Position numbers and translations under genes: made by a program. Positions 16,189 through 24,116 of a DNA stretch of 64,000 nucleotides are shown here, in pieces (the stretch's first letter is position 1; every line of letters begins with the position of its first letter). A model generated the notes under the pieces. That model was given only the letters and a program-made list of their open reading frames with translations. It searched no databases and was not told where the DNA came from. The DNA comes from Pararhizobium sp. IMCC21322 (GTDB lineage: Bacteria; Pseudomonadota; Alphaproteobacteria; Rhizobiales; GCA-2746425). Location of the stretch: the NCBI RefSeq assembly GCF_030758295.1, contig NZ_CP132335.1, positions 4,688,412 through 4,752,411 of the forward strand, read 5' to 3'.

Positions 16189-17262
16189 TTATAATTTTGA
16201 TAGCATCGGCTTGATAGTTTCAAATATATATTCAGAAACAATCTTATCACCTTTTGGCAAAAGGTGAGTTCCATCTTTTTTATATACATTCATGTAATCA
16301 TTAAGAATATCTGTAGAATTATACATATAATCGTATTTGTCTGCCAACTTAGTAATATTCTTATACAACAAATTTACATCATTAATATATTTTTTTCTGT
16401 TTTTTCCGAATTCAGAAAATTCTTTTGCTTCCACATCAAAATCATTCCTATAATATTTGTATGGCTGTATAAATGAAACAAAGTCTGCACCAAATGTTCC
16501 TGAAACAGATTTCATAATTTGAATATTCTTTTCAAATTGTTCAGGAAGGGATTTTTCACTTTCAACCCCCAATGTTAAACTCAATTTATTAACCTTTCTA
16601 TTTTCGCTAAAAGAAGATATTAAGGCCACAAAACTTGGCATTATTATGGGAAGTTGTTTATTTACTATTTTTCCAAACATCTTACGTTGAAATTTATGTG
16701 TCATTGGCTGTGGCAATTCACTATATCTACCTCGGTCATTTATTCCACTGTATGAAATAACAATATCGGGGTGAAATTCCAGACCATCTCGTATCAACTT
16801 TAAGAGCTCTTGATTAGTAGAATATCCTCCAGTCCCTCCATTTATTACAGTACCCTTTATCTCCAATGATTTTAAATTCTTTGCCAACTCCTCTGGCCAA
16901 CTATGCCCATAGCTGATTCCATCGGTCGTCGACCCGCCAAGCGTTAAAATTATGGGTCGTTCTATTTCATCAATCCTGAGAATTGGGTCTTCCAATTTTT
17001 TATAAATAACAAATCCATGATGCCATGTATAATTTTCATTTAGATTTATAACGCCATCTTCATTATATCCATGCGCATAACCTAAAAGAGGGTCCAAGGC
17101 ATTTAATACATCATCTCCCTCTCCATTAATACTACCAATATTTAGAAAAAACGGTTTTTTATCACCAATGTACCTCATATAAACATGCGATGAAGCCTCA
17201 ATAATAAGTAATAATATCAAACTGTTGATAGCTATAATTATGAACTGTGATCTAATTTTCAT
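16189..17262 (-). CDS. Membrane-anchored SGNH/GDSL hydrolase
   Basis: 357 aa. An N-terminal hydrophobic segment (residues 7-25) anchors or exports it. SGNH blocks: LGGSTTDG (catalytic serine), NGGTGGYSTNQE (block II glycine), GINDRGR (block III asparagine) and KDGTHLLPKGDK (catalytic D-x-x-H). The gene is much richer in A and T than its neighbours, a sign of separate transfer. It lies 28 nt after the carbamoyltransferase, in the same orientation. SGNH hydrolases next to carbamoyltransferase and SxtJ genes usually belong to surface-glycan or secondary-metabolite modification; deacetylation of a glycan is a plausible role. Confidence 0.82.
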   Translation of the reverse strand: MKIRSQFIIIAINSLILLLIIEASSHVYMRYIGDKKPFFLNIGSINGEGDDVLNALDPLLGYAHGYNEDGVINLNENYTWHHGFVIYKKLEDPILRIDEIERPIILTLGGSTTDGISYGHSWPEELAKNLKSLEIKGTVINGGTGGYSTNQELLKLIRDGLEFHPDIVISYSGINDRGRYSELPQPMTHKFQRKMFGKIVNKQLPIIMPSFVALISSFSENRKVNKLSLTLGVESEKSLPEQFEKNIQIMKSVSGTFGADFVSFIQPYKYYRNDFDVEAKEFSEFGKNRKKYINDVNLLYKNITKLADKYDYMYNSTDILNDYMNVYKKDGTHLLPKGDKIVSEYIFETIKPMLSKL

Positions 17263-17289
17263 ATTTGAAAATCCTCAGCGACGGAAATA

Positions 17290-19131
17290 TTAATCTAGAT
17301 CGTATTGGGTTTTATAATCTCTTATTATGTCTTGGCTCTGCTGATTTTTGTATAGAATACAATTTCCGACGACAAGTATTTCAAGATCAGTTCCCATAAA
17401 GCACCGAAAGGCATCTTCTGGTGTAGCGACAATGGGCTCACCGCGTACATTGAAAGATGTGTTCACAAGAACTGGGCACCCCGTCTTGGCTTTAAATCGC
17501 TTTATCAAACGATGATATTTGGGGTTTGTCTCTTCGTGGACAGTCTGAATGCGGGCACTGTAATCTACATGGGTAACAGCCGGAATCTCAGATCGAGGCA
17601 CATTTAGCTTTTCAATTCCAAATAGATTTTTCTCTGCCGCACTCATTTCGCGACGCTTGTCTTCTTTTACTTCTGCCACCAACAACATGTAAGGTGAATC
17701 ACCATCTATGTCGAACCATTCCTGAACGTCCTCGCGTAACACACTCGGCGCAAAAGGACGAAACGATTCGCGATACTTTACTTTCAGATTTAGCAGTTTT
17801 TGCATTTTCGGTGAGCGCGCATCCGCAATAATGCTGCGTCCGCCCAGAGCACGGGGACCGAACTCCATGCGACCGTTCATCCAACCAACAGCCTTGCCAT
17901 CGGCCAAAGACTGCGCTGTATGCTCAATTAAGGCATCATCATCCAAAATCTTATATACGGCCCCACAGTTATCCAACTCTACACGGATTTCAGACTCAGT
18001 GAACTCTGGCCCCAAATAGGATCCACGCATGTGATCCATCTTATCGCCAATATTTGCGCGCGGTTGATCCAGCATAATATGATAGGCCGCCATTGCCGCC
18101 CCTAATGAGCCCCCAGCATCGCCGGCGGCGGGCTGAATCCAAATATTTTCGAAAATCCCTTCACGTAGCAAAATCCCGTTGGCCACACAATTTAAGGCCA
18201 CACCGCCCGCCAAACACAAATTCTTGGCCCCTGTTTCCTTTTGGATACCCTTGGCCAATTTCACAACGATGTCTTCCGTAACCGCCTGCACTGACGCTGC
18301 GAGGTCCATTTCTCGCTGGTTTAAATCGGTTTCCGAAGTTCGGGCGGGGCCACCAAAAAGCTCCGCAAACTTTTTGTTGGTCATGGTTAAACCGGTGCAG
18401 TAATCAAAATACGACATATCCAACTGAAAGGACCCATCATCCGCAACATGAATCAAATGTTCGGTGATTAAATCCGCATACCGGGGCTCCCCATAGGGAG
18501 CTAACCCCATAACTTTGTATTCCCCGGAATTGACCTTAAACCCGGTGTAATAAGTGAAGGCGGAATACAATAATCCCAAAGAATGCGGGAAATGGATTTC
18601 CTTTTGCACCGATAAGGTATGGCCTGACCCAATCGCCATTGAAGTTGTGGCCCATTCGCCAACACCGTCCATAGTCAAGACGGCAGCCTCCTCAAATGGA
18701 GAGGGAAAAAAAGCACTGGCGGCATGACTGAGGTGATGCTCACTAAAAAGCAATCTATCCCGCCACGCTATTTCGGAGCCAAGACCGGCCTCAAGCGCCT
18801 CAACCAACACAGATTTCTGAAACAGTTTGTCTTTTAGCCACACAGGCATTGATGTTGCAAAGCTTTTGAACCCTCTTGGCGCGAATGCAAGATATGTTTC
18901 CAATAGGCGTTCAAATTTCATGAAAGGCTTATCGTAGAACACCACATGGTCAATATCTGCAGCCTGAATATTGGCTGTTGTCATACAATAAAGAATGGCA
19001 TTTTCAGGAAAGCTGGCATCATGTTTCTGACGCGTAAAACGTTCCTCCTGGGCAGCCGCAACAATTTCTCCATCGACCAAAAGGCAGGCAGCGCTATCAT
19101 GATAAAAGGCTGATAGACCAAGAATAATCAT
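17290..19131 (-). CDS. Carbamoyltransferase (NodU/CmcH/TobZ family)
   Basis: 613 aa. The N-terminal Kae1-like domain starts MIILGLSAFYHDSAACLLVD and has HHLSHAASAFFPSPF (metal and adenylate site), VLTMDGVGEWATTS and LCLAGGVALNCVANG. The C-terminal YrdC-like domain includes GRMEFGPRALGGRSI and HRLIKRFKAKTGCPVLVNTS followed by FN. Full-length members make a carbamoyl-AMP intermediate and carbamoylate a sugar or other hydroxyl group. It is encoded just after a DUF5989 and an SxtJ protein, a common trio in polysaccharide or nodulation-factor-like clusters. No glycosyltransferases are near it, so the acceptor is unknown. Confidence 0.93.
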   Translation of the reverse strand: MIILGLSAFYHDSAACLLVDGEIVAAAQEERFTRQKHDASFPENAILYCMTTANIQAADIDHVVFYDKPFMKFERLLETYLAFAPRGFKSFATSMPVWLKDKLFQKSVLVEALEAGLGSEIAWRDRLLFSEHHLSHAASAFFPSPFEEAAVLTMDGVGEWATTSMAIGSGHTLSVQKEIHFPHSLGLLYSAFTYYTGFKVNSGEYKVMGLAPYGEPRYADLITEHLIHVADDGSFQLDMSYFDYCTGLTMTNKKFAELFGGPARTSETDLNQREMDLAASVQAVTEDIVVKLAKGIQKETGAKNLCLAGGVALNCVANGILLREGIFENIWIQPAAGDAGGSLGAAMAAYHIMLDQPRANIGDKMDHMRGSYLGPEFTESEIRVELDNCGAVYKILDDDALIEHTAQSLADGKAVGWMNGRMEFGPRALGGRSIIADARSPKMQKLLNLKVKYRESFRPFAPSVLREDVQEWFDIDGDSPYMLLVAEVKEDKRREMSAAEKNLFGIEKLNVPRSEIPAVTHVDYSARIQTVHEETNPKYHRLIKRFKAKTGCPVLVNTSFNVRGEPIVATPEDAFRCFMGTDLEILVVGNCILYKNQQSQDIIRDYKTQYDLD

Positions 19132-19143
19132 TCATGTAATCGC

Positions 19144-19293
19144 TTAAAACAACGTGTATATAAAGGGGGCAACAACTGACCCTTGGGCCAAAATCAGCAA
19201 ACCACCCAAGACGACCATTACGATGATGATTGGGGCCATCCAGAGTTTCTTACGAACCTTTAGAAAGCTCCACAATTCGCTGATAAAATCCAT
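19144..19293 (-). CDS. DUF5989-like small membrane protein
   Basis: 49 aa: MDFISELWSFLKVRKKLWMA followed by a single membrane helix (PIIIVMVVLGGLLILAQGS) and VVAPFIYTLF. The pattern (F-x-x-E-L-W-x-F-x-x-x-R-K-K-x-W followed by one helix) is typical of DUF5989 proteins that accompany carbamoyltransferases and SxtJ. It starts 8 nt after the SxtJ stop and ends 12 nt before the carbamoyltransferase ATG. The function is unknown; it may tether the carbamoyltransferase to the membrane. Confidence 0.82.
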   Translation of the reverse strand: MDFISELWSFLKVRKKLWMAPIIIVMVVLGGLLILAQGSVVAPFIYTLF

Positions 19294-19301
19294 CTATATT
19301 C

Positions 19302-19703
19302 CTAAAACTGGTTTTTAAATGAGCCCGCATCCGGGCCTGGTGGATCACGAACCAACCAGTAACTTTGTGAAGGGCCAAACTTTAAGCGTAGCTCGTCACG
19401 CCCCGTAATAAAACGAAACAGTGATACCGGCGTTATGAGGCCAAAAAAAATGATCCCCATAACAATTGGGCTAACGATCCGCCCCAAAACGTACCCAATA
19501 AACATCCAGCCCTTATTCAAGGGCGCCAGCACACCCGGCTTAACAAAAGAAAGTAAGATAAAAACAGCCGCTAACCCCAGCAAGACTAATGCCAGATAAC
19601 TAGCCGCCAGCCAAAAAAAATATAGCCCGGACAGCGCAAAAATGACTGCGAAAAACAATCCAAACTTCTGATCGGAAGGGCGCTCAATATCTGAGAATTT
19701 CAT
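19302..19703 (-). CDS. SxtJ-family membrane protein
   Basis: 133 aa with three or four hydrophobic segments (about residues 14-30, 32-52, 66-98) and the end GRDELRLKFGPSQSYWLVRD, typical of the SxtJ family. It is the first gene of the minus-strand cassette SxtJ, DUF5989, carbamoyltransferase, SGNH hydrolase. About 60 nt of AT-rich sequence upstream (19704-19770) would hold the promoter. Confidence 0.85.
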   Translation of the reverse strand: MKFSDIERPSDQKFGLFFAVIFALSGLYFFWLAASYLALVLLGLAAVFILLSFVKPGVLAPLNKGWMFIGYVLGRIVSPIVMGIIFFGLITPVSLFRFITGRDELRLKFGPSQSYWLVRDPPGPDAGSFKNQF

Positions 19704-19799
19704 AGATTACGTGATCCTTGGATAACACATTGATGCTAGAGGGCTTTCAGATCTTATTGCGCATACAATATGATCCAACTGGCATCTGTTTATATATTC

Positions 19800-20125
19800 T
19801 CAATGTCATTGAATGTAAATCCAGCTCCTGTGCCTACAGTGATGCCGTGCTTGGAGAGAATAACGCGGATCTGTTGGGTCGTTGCCACACGTCATGACAC
19901 CAATCGTGAGAGACACCGCAATTGTGCCAAAAGATCATGCTGGCCCTGCGGCCGCTAACCCACGCAGCGCAGATTTGCCGCAGTGATGCGTCAGCAATGG
20001 CCTCAGCATCATTGCAGTCGCTCTTCTGCCCCTGACGAAAGCCTTGGTGTAGTTTGCCGGAATAATCTCTGGTTCAAATCCAAGCATATGCAGCGAGCGG
20101 CTATCGAATTGAGCGCTCAACTCTT
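19800..20125 (-). pseudogene. IS110-family transposase remnant
   Basis: On the minus strand, LGFEPEIIPANYTKAFVRG is followed, after a one-base slip, by QKSDCNDAEAIADASLRQ, the DEDD-domain motif of IS110-family transposases (pattern K-x-D-x-x-D-A-x-A-I-A). Further on, TTQQIRVILSKHGI matches the region after the active site. It is frameshifted and truncated. Confidence 0.75.
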
Positions 20126-20327
20126 TAGGGTCAATAATTCATAGGTCCTTTTGCGGGATAGTGCCTGACATAGTGTCTCTGTTACACGGTCGGCAACTCG
20201 CAGTGCCAGGTCGTTGGTCACGTGAGCGCAGATTACTGTTGAACGCGAATTTTTTGTTGCCCAGTAACGCATTAGCCATAGCCAAAGAGACACCTGCTGA
20301 TACCGAAGCGCTACTAACGGTGTGTCT

Positions 20328-20640
20328 AGTGGCACTACATTGCTCCGGGAAATCCCCGCCTCTCGGCGGCGCTTCGCTTGCCTGCCGGGCAATGATGCAG
20401 AATGGCTTCGTCGAAAGCTTCAATGGGCGTTTGAGAGATGAAGGCCTGAACGCGCACCTGTTCTCAAACTTACCAACAGCACGAAATATGATCAGGGAAT
20501 GGAGAATTGACTACAACACTCAAAGACCACACACGAGCCTCAAAGGGCACACACCCTATGAATTTGTAAACCGGTCAAAAGACCAAAACTGGAACAGAAC
20601 TAGCTAAAAAACGGGTACAATCTGGGGAGCAGGTCAGTTG
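20328..20640 (+). pseudogene. IS3-family transposase, C-terminal fragment
   Basis: WHYIAPGNP is interrupted by a 38-nt repeat and then resumes as MQNGFVESFNGRLRDEGLNA and PHTSLKGHTPYEFVNRS. These are the last acidic residue and C-terminus of IS3-subgroup orfB. The stop is at 20605-20607; a terminal-repeat-like end (TACAATCTGGGGAGCAGGTC) follows. The stretch 20126-20327 upstream is mosaic IS debris in which I see no further gene. Confidence 0.75.
20357..20394 (+). repeat. 38-nt palindromic repeat, copy 3 (inside an IS3 transposase)
   Basis: It begins CGCCTCTCGGCGGCGC and ends TTGCCTGCCGGGCAATG. It lies exactly between the codons for YIAPGNP and MQNGFVESF, so the insert measures 38 nt, the same as copy 1. 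Confidence 0.8.
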
Positions 20641-20644
20641 CTAC

Positions 20645-21320
20645 CCAATTACCTGTGGGGCAATGGATGCAACCTTCTACAAATGGCGTTCCAAATATAG
20701 CAGGATGGAAGTGTCCGAAGCGAAGCGGCTAAAGCCTCTTGAGGAAGAGAATCGTAAGCTGAAGAAACTGTTGGCGGAACAGATGTTGGATGTTGTGACA
20801 TTGAAGGAGATGCTGGGAAAAAACTTCTGAAGCCTGGTTCGAAGAGGAGAGCTGCGAACCAGGCTATGAAGTTCAAAAACTATTCCCAACGCAAGGCGTG
20901 TGAACTGGTGAGCATCGCTCCTCGGGTTTATCGCTATCAATCAACGCCATCTGATGATGCAGAGTTACGCAAACGACTTGTGGAGCTGTCTGCGGAACGG
21001 CGACGGTTTGGCTATCGGCGACTGCACATCCTGTTGAAGCGAGAGGGTTGGGAACACGTGCTCCTATGGCTGTGGCTATTCCACAAGATCGCAATCAACG
21101 TTGGTCGTTGGATTTTGTATCTGACACCCTTTGTTGATGGTCGCCGTTTCCGCATTTTGTGTTTCATTGATGACTTTAGCCGTGAATGCCTGGCGTTCGT
21201 GGCCGATACATCGTTGTCAGGTTTGCGCATGACGCGTGAGTTGGATGCCAAGGCTAAACGACGAGGAAAGTCCCACACGATTGTCAGTGATAAAGGCACT
21301 GAGATGACAAATATTGCGCG
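20645..21320 (+). pseudogene. IS3-family orfA/orfB remnant, N-terminal and central parts
   Basis: The orfA end ATFYKWRSKYSRMEVSEAKR...LKEMLGKNF stops at 20828-20830. The overlapping orfB frame reads MKFKNYSQRKACELVSIAPR and RRFGYRRLHILLKREGW. An internal deletion then removes about 25 codons, and frames shift before QRWSLDFVSDTL and RFRILCFIDDFSRECLAFVA, ending at IVSDKGTEMT. It is a decayed member of the same subgroup as the fragment at 20328. Confidence 0.8.
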
Positions 21321-21324
21321 CCCT

Positions 21325-22383
21325 CTACCGTTCGCTCGAATCGTGCTCAAACAACTTGATGTCGACAGCGTATTCTCGACGGCCACCTCGTTTCAGCACA
21401 ACCATCTCATCGATATCGCGCGCTTCCCGTCGGGACATTGCGCGCGTTGTGCATGGTTCTAAACCGATCCCGTAAAGGCCGGGGCTGGTCATTCTGAGCA
21501 GCTGCAGATAGGGGAGCGTTGCGGTATCAAATTTGAATTCCATTCCGCAGCCGCAGCAATCGCTGGTAATCACTGCTTTTGCCGTACTGCCATCGAGTTT
21601 GAATACGGAGATATCGTTTGCTCGTAATTCTAGCGGTTCGGGAAAAGAGGAAATTGGGTCGTGAGGCCTCGATTTCCAGATCTCAGTTCCGCTTTCGATG
21701 CTTAGTCGAGTTCCCGGCGCAACTAGAGGGTAGCCAATATTGAAGTGGTATAACATCATGTGGCTCACCGAACTGTGTCCCACATTGACCACTTCGTCTC
21801 GTATTGAGATCGAGCTGCCCCATATCGGAGCGCGAAACTTTCGGCGAAGGCGCAACGCGCCCCGCATTGACATGGATTCGATGCGCTCTACTTCGCACCA
21901 CAGATAAGGTTCTGCCGTGTCGTCATTCAGTCCATAGCCGATCAAACGGGTCGGATCGAAAGTGCTTGTTCCGTGGAGCGGATAGTCTGCTTCGTTCGAC
22001 GGAGACACAGTGGCATCGTCCAGAGTGTCACGTTCTGGTTGTCTAATATGATCAAGTCCACATGTGTTCAAAAAGCCATTGAACCCGCGCAAAAATCCGC
22101 GACCACCGTCATTTGCTGAATCCAGCAGCCACGGTGCTCGCAATCCATGTGGCGCATGCCACGACAGTGTTTTCCCATTCAGCGCAAGCCGGCCGATATC
22201 ACCGCCGCGGTCAATGGTAATATCGGCATCGAGGCCTCCAGCAGTCCGAAACTCCACCACACGCACGCCACGTTCTACGCCGTCGCCGAGCGTAACAAAG
22301 CGAGCACTGGCGTAGGCATCCGGGCTGGAATAGACAGAACCGAGAAACTCTGGGTCTCGTCGCTGGTCGGGCACTTTGTCCAA
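21325..22383 (-). CDS. DUF4432 aldose-epimerase-like protein
   Basis: 352 aa with the galactose-mutarotase-like beta-sandwich pattern: DADITIDRGGDIGRLALNGK, GFLNTCGLDHIRQPERD, YPLHGTSTFDP (histidine) and LYHFNIGYPLVAPG. DUF4432 proteins are related to aldose 1-epimerases and sit in sugar catabolic operons. It starts with TTG at 22383. It points the same way as the enolase-superfamily operon but is separated from it by about 585 bp containing an IS3 remnant, so it may once have belonged to that operon. Its 3' end abuts IS3 debris. Confidence 0.85.
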   Translation of the reverse strand: MDKVPDQRRDPEFLGSVYSSPDAYASARFVTLGDGVERGVRVVEFRTAGGLDADITIDRGGDIGRLALNGKTLSWHAPHGLRAPWLLDSANDGGRGFLRGFNGFLNTCGLDHIRQPERDTLDDATVSPSNEADYPLHGTSTFDPTRLIGYGLNDDTAEPYLWCEVERIESMSMRGALRLRRKFRAPIWGSSISIRDEVVNVGHSSVSHMMLYHFNIGYPLVAPGTRLSIESGTEIWKSRPHDPISSFPEPLELRANDISVFKLDGSTAKAVITSDCCGCGMEFKFDTATLPYLQLLRMTSPGLYGIGLEPCTTRAMSRREARDIDEMVVLKRGGRREYAVDIKLFEHDSSER

Positions 22384-22968
22384 TTAAGAACTCCTGCTGG
22401 CGTTCGGAAAAATCAATCGCGCTTGATGATTGCAACCAAGATGGCCACCGAAGCACTCGTATTTTCCAAGAAAAAGGATTGCAATCTTCATTTTATTCAA
22501 CTCATGCAACTATAAATTACTTCTTTTGGGAGCTTTGCAGACTAATGGAACTGTCCCAATATGCTCAACTCTAAAATCTTCTACTCGCTGCGCGGTTCCA
22601 ATTCATTATCGAAAGCAGGAGGAAACAATCCAACACCAAACGACACCACAGTGCTTTGGGGTTCAGCTCTAGGCTCCGGACGCCTTCGTCCCGGTGGACC
22701 AGTCGTCGGAAAACATGACTTGATATGTTGCTGCACAAACAATGCCGATTGTGATACCTGCGGGTCGAAGCCAGATACACACCAGAGAAACGGTCGAGAA
22801 TGATGCAACTTTCAATCCGCAAACCCTCGCGAGATGTGTCACGCAACATTGCAAAAATCTCGATCATGCCATCTCGTGAAAAAAGAGAAAGAAGGTGGAC
22901 ACGCAATTTTCTCACCTCAAGCGAATGTTCGGACTTAGCCGCCTCCTGCCCCTGGGGATAGTGCTGGG
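22384..22968. other. Gene-poor stretch with an IS3 remnant
   Basis: At 22555-22700 (plus strand) the frame reads LNSKIFYSLRG, and in a second frame NTKRHHSALGF, which is the end of an IS3 transposase (compare 31330-31545). No other gene is supported. A 133-codon minus-strand frame (22571-22972) has no family features and partly overlaps the remnant. Confidence 0.6.
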
Positions 22969-24078
22969 TCACTGACCAATTCCCTTTTTCAATCTCACGC
23001 CAAGGCCAGGAGTGACCCCAGTGCGAAAAGAGTCCCCGTTAATATCAGGCGCAGGATCGGTGATCTCGAAAAACAATTCGCTCTCGCGCCATTGCACTTC
23101 CAATCTCTCATCACTGCCAATAGCGGCTGCGCAATGGGTACTGGCCATGTGAGAGACCGGCCCGGTCGGATTGTGCAGCGAAACTGCAACGCCAAGAGCG
23201 CCGGCGCGGGTGGCAATGTCGGTGATCGCGGTCAGGCACCCAACATGTTTCACATCCGGCATGACGACGTCATACGCTCCGCCCTGCACAAACGGTGCGA
23301 TTTGATCCCAGCCCCCATGGGTCTCAAGCCCACACAACCTGATGCCTTGGGCATTTGCCACGCGACGCAGGTCACACAAATCGTCAATCCGGTCATCGGT
23401 TTCCGGATAGGGACATTCGAGCCATACAACGCCAATTTCAGCCAGTCTAGGTAGAATTGCGTGAGCTGTTTTTTTGTCCAACCGCCAATGGCAATCTACC
23501 ATAATTTCGGCGTCCGGCGCGGCCTCGGCAATTGATACCAGTCGCGCCAGTCCCATCTCGATTAGCGGCTTCCCGTTTGGCATGCTGCAAAGTTCGGGGG
23601 TCAAGTTGTCGAAAGCGGCAATCTTCACAGCCGTGAACCCCTCACTTATGGCTTGCGCTGCGTGTGCAGCAAATCCTTCAGGGGAGCGATCCAAAGTCGC
23701 CCGGTTGATGTTGGCATAAAGTCGACCCGACCCGGTTGCCACTTCCGCATTCAAGTAGGTGCAAAGCGGAACGTCCGCGGCTTGTGCCGCAAGGTCATGG
23801 ACTGCCTGATCCAGCGCAGCGTGAATAGTGCGTTGGCTCAGATCTTTTTCCAACAGAAAAGCAATAGGCTCTAATGTTTCCGTCCCCAGCGTTCGCCCCT
23901 CAACCGCTCCGGCTGCCGCCCGCAAACCGGCGTCAAAGGAGGCTGTCATCCGGTCAAGACTGGCCTCGCCAAACCCGGCAAGCCCCGAGTCGGTTTCCAG
24001 AACAACATGCCTCCAGACCGTCTTTTCGCTAACAATCACATTTTTGACAGAAGCTTTGGTAATGCGGTGTTTAATCAC
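22969..24078 (-). CDS. Enolase-superfamily (mandelate racemase/muconate lactonizing-like) dehydratase or racemase
   Basis: 369 aa; GTG start at 24078 with AGGAGA upstream. The N-terminal capping domain is followed by a barrel with AVKIA (lysine on strand 2), IMVDCHW and WLECPYPETDD and CGLETHG as metal ligands, VVMPDVKHVG, and SLHNPTGPVSHMAS (histidine region). These are the acid/base and Mg sites of MR/MLE-type enzymes acting on hydroxy acids such as sugar acids. It is the last gene of the tctCB / dehydrogenase / tctA operon. The substrate is unknown; the presence of a sulfatase and TTT transporter suggests a sulfated or carboxylated sugar derivative. Confidence 0.87.
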   Translation of the reverse strand: MIKHRITKASVKNVIVSEKTVWRHVVLETDSGLAGFGEASLDRMTASFDAGLRAAAGAVEGRTLGTETLEPIAFLLEKDLSQRTIHAALDQAVHDLAAQAADVPLCTYLNAEVATGSGRLYANINRATLDRSPEGFAAHAAQAISEGFTAVKIAAFDNLTPELCSMPNGKPLIEMGLARLVSIAEAAPDAEIMVDCHWRLDKKTAHAILPRLAEIGVVWLECPYPETDDRIDDLCDLRRVANAQGIRLCGLETHGGWDQIAPFVQGGAYDVVMPDVKHVGCLTAITDIATRAGALGVAVSLHNPTGPVSHMASTHCAAAIGSDERLEVQWRESELFFEITDPAPDINGDSFRTGVTPGLGVRLKKGIGQ

Positions 24079-24116
24079 CCTGCTTTTCTCCTAAAATCTG
24101 GTCAGCTACGGTTCTT

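Noticed and set aside
20066..20085. GGTTCAAATCC, similar to a tRNA T-arm
   Set aside because: No acceptor, D or anticodon stems around it; it lies within the IS110 remnant.
22571..22972. 133-codon minus-strand ORF
   Set aside because: No family pattern, overlaps an IS3 remnant and the start could not be supported.
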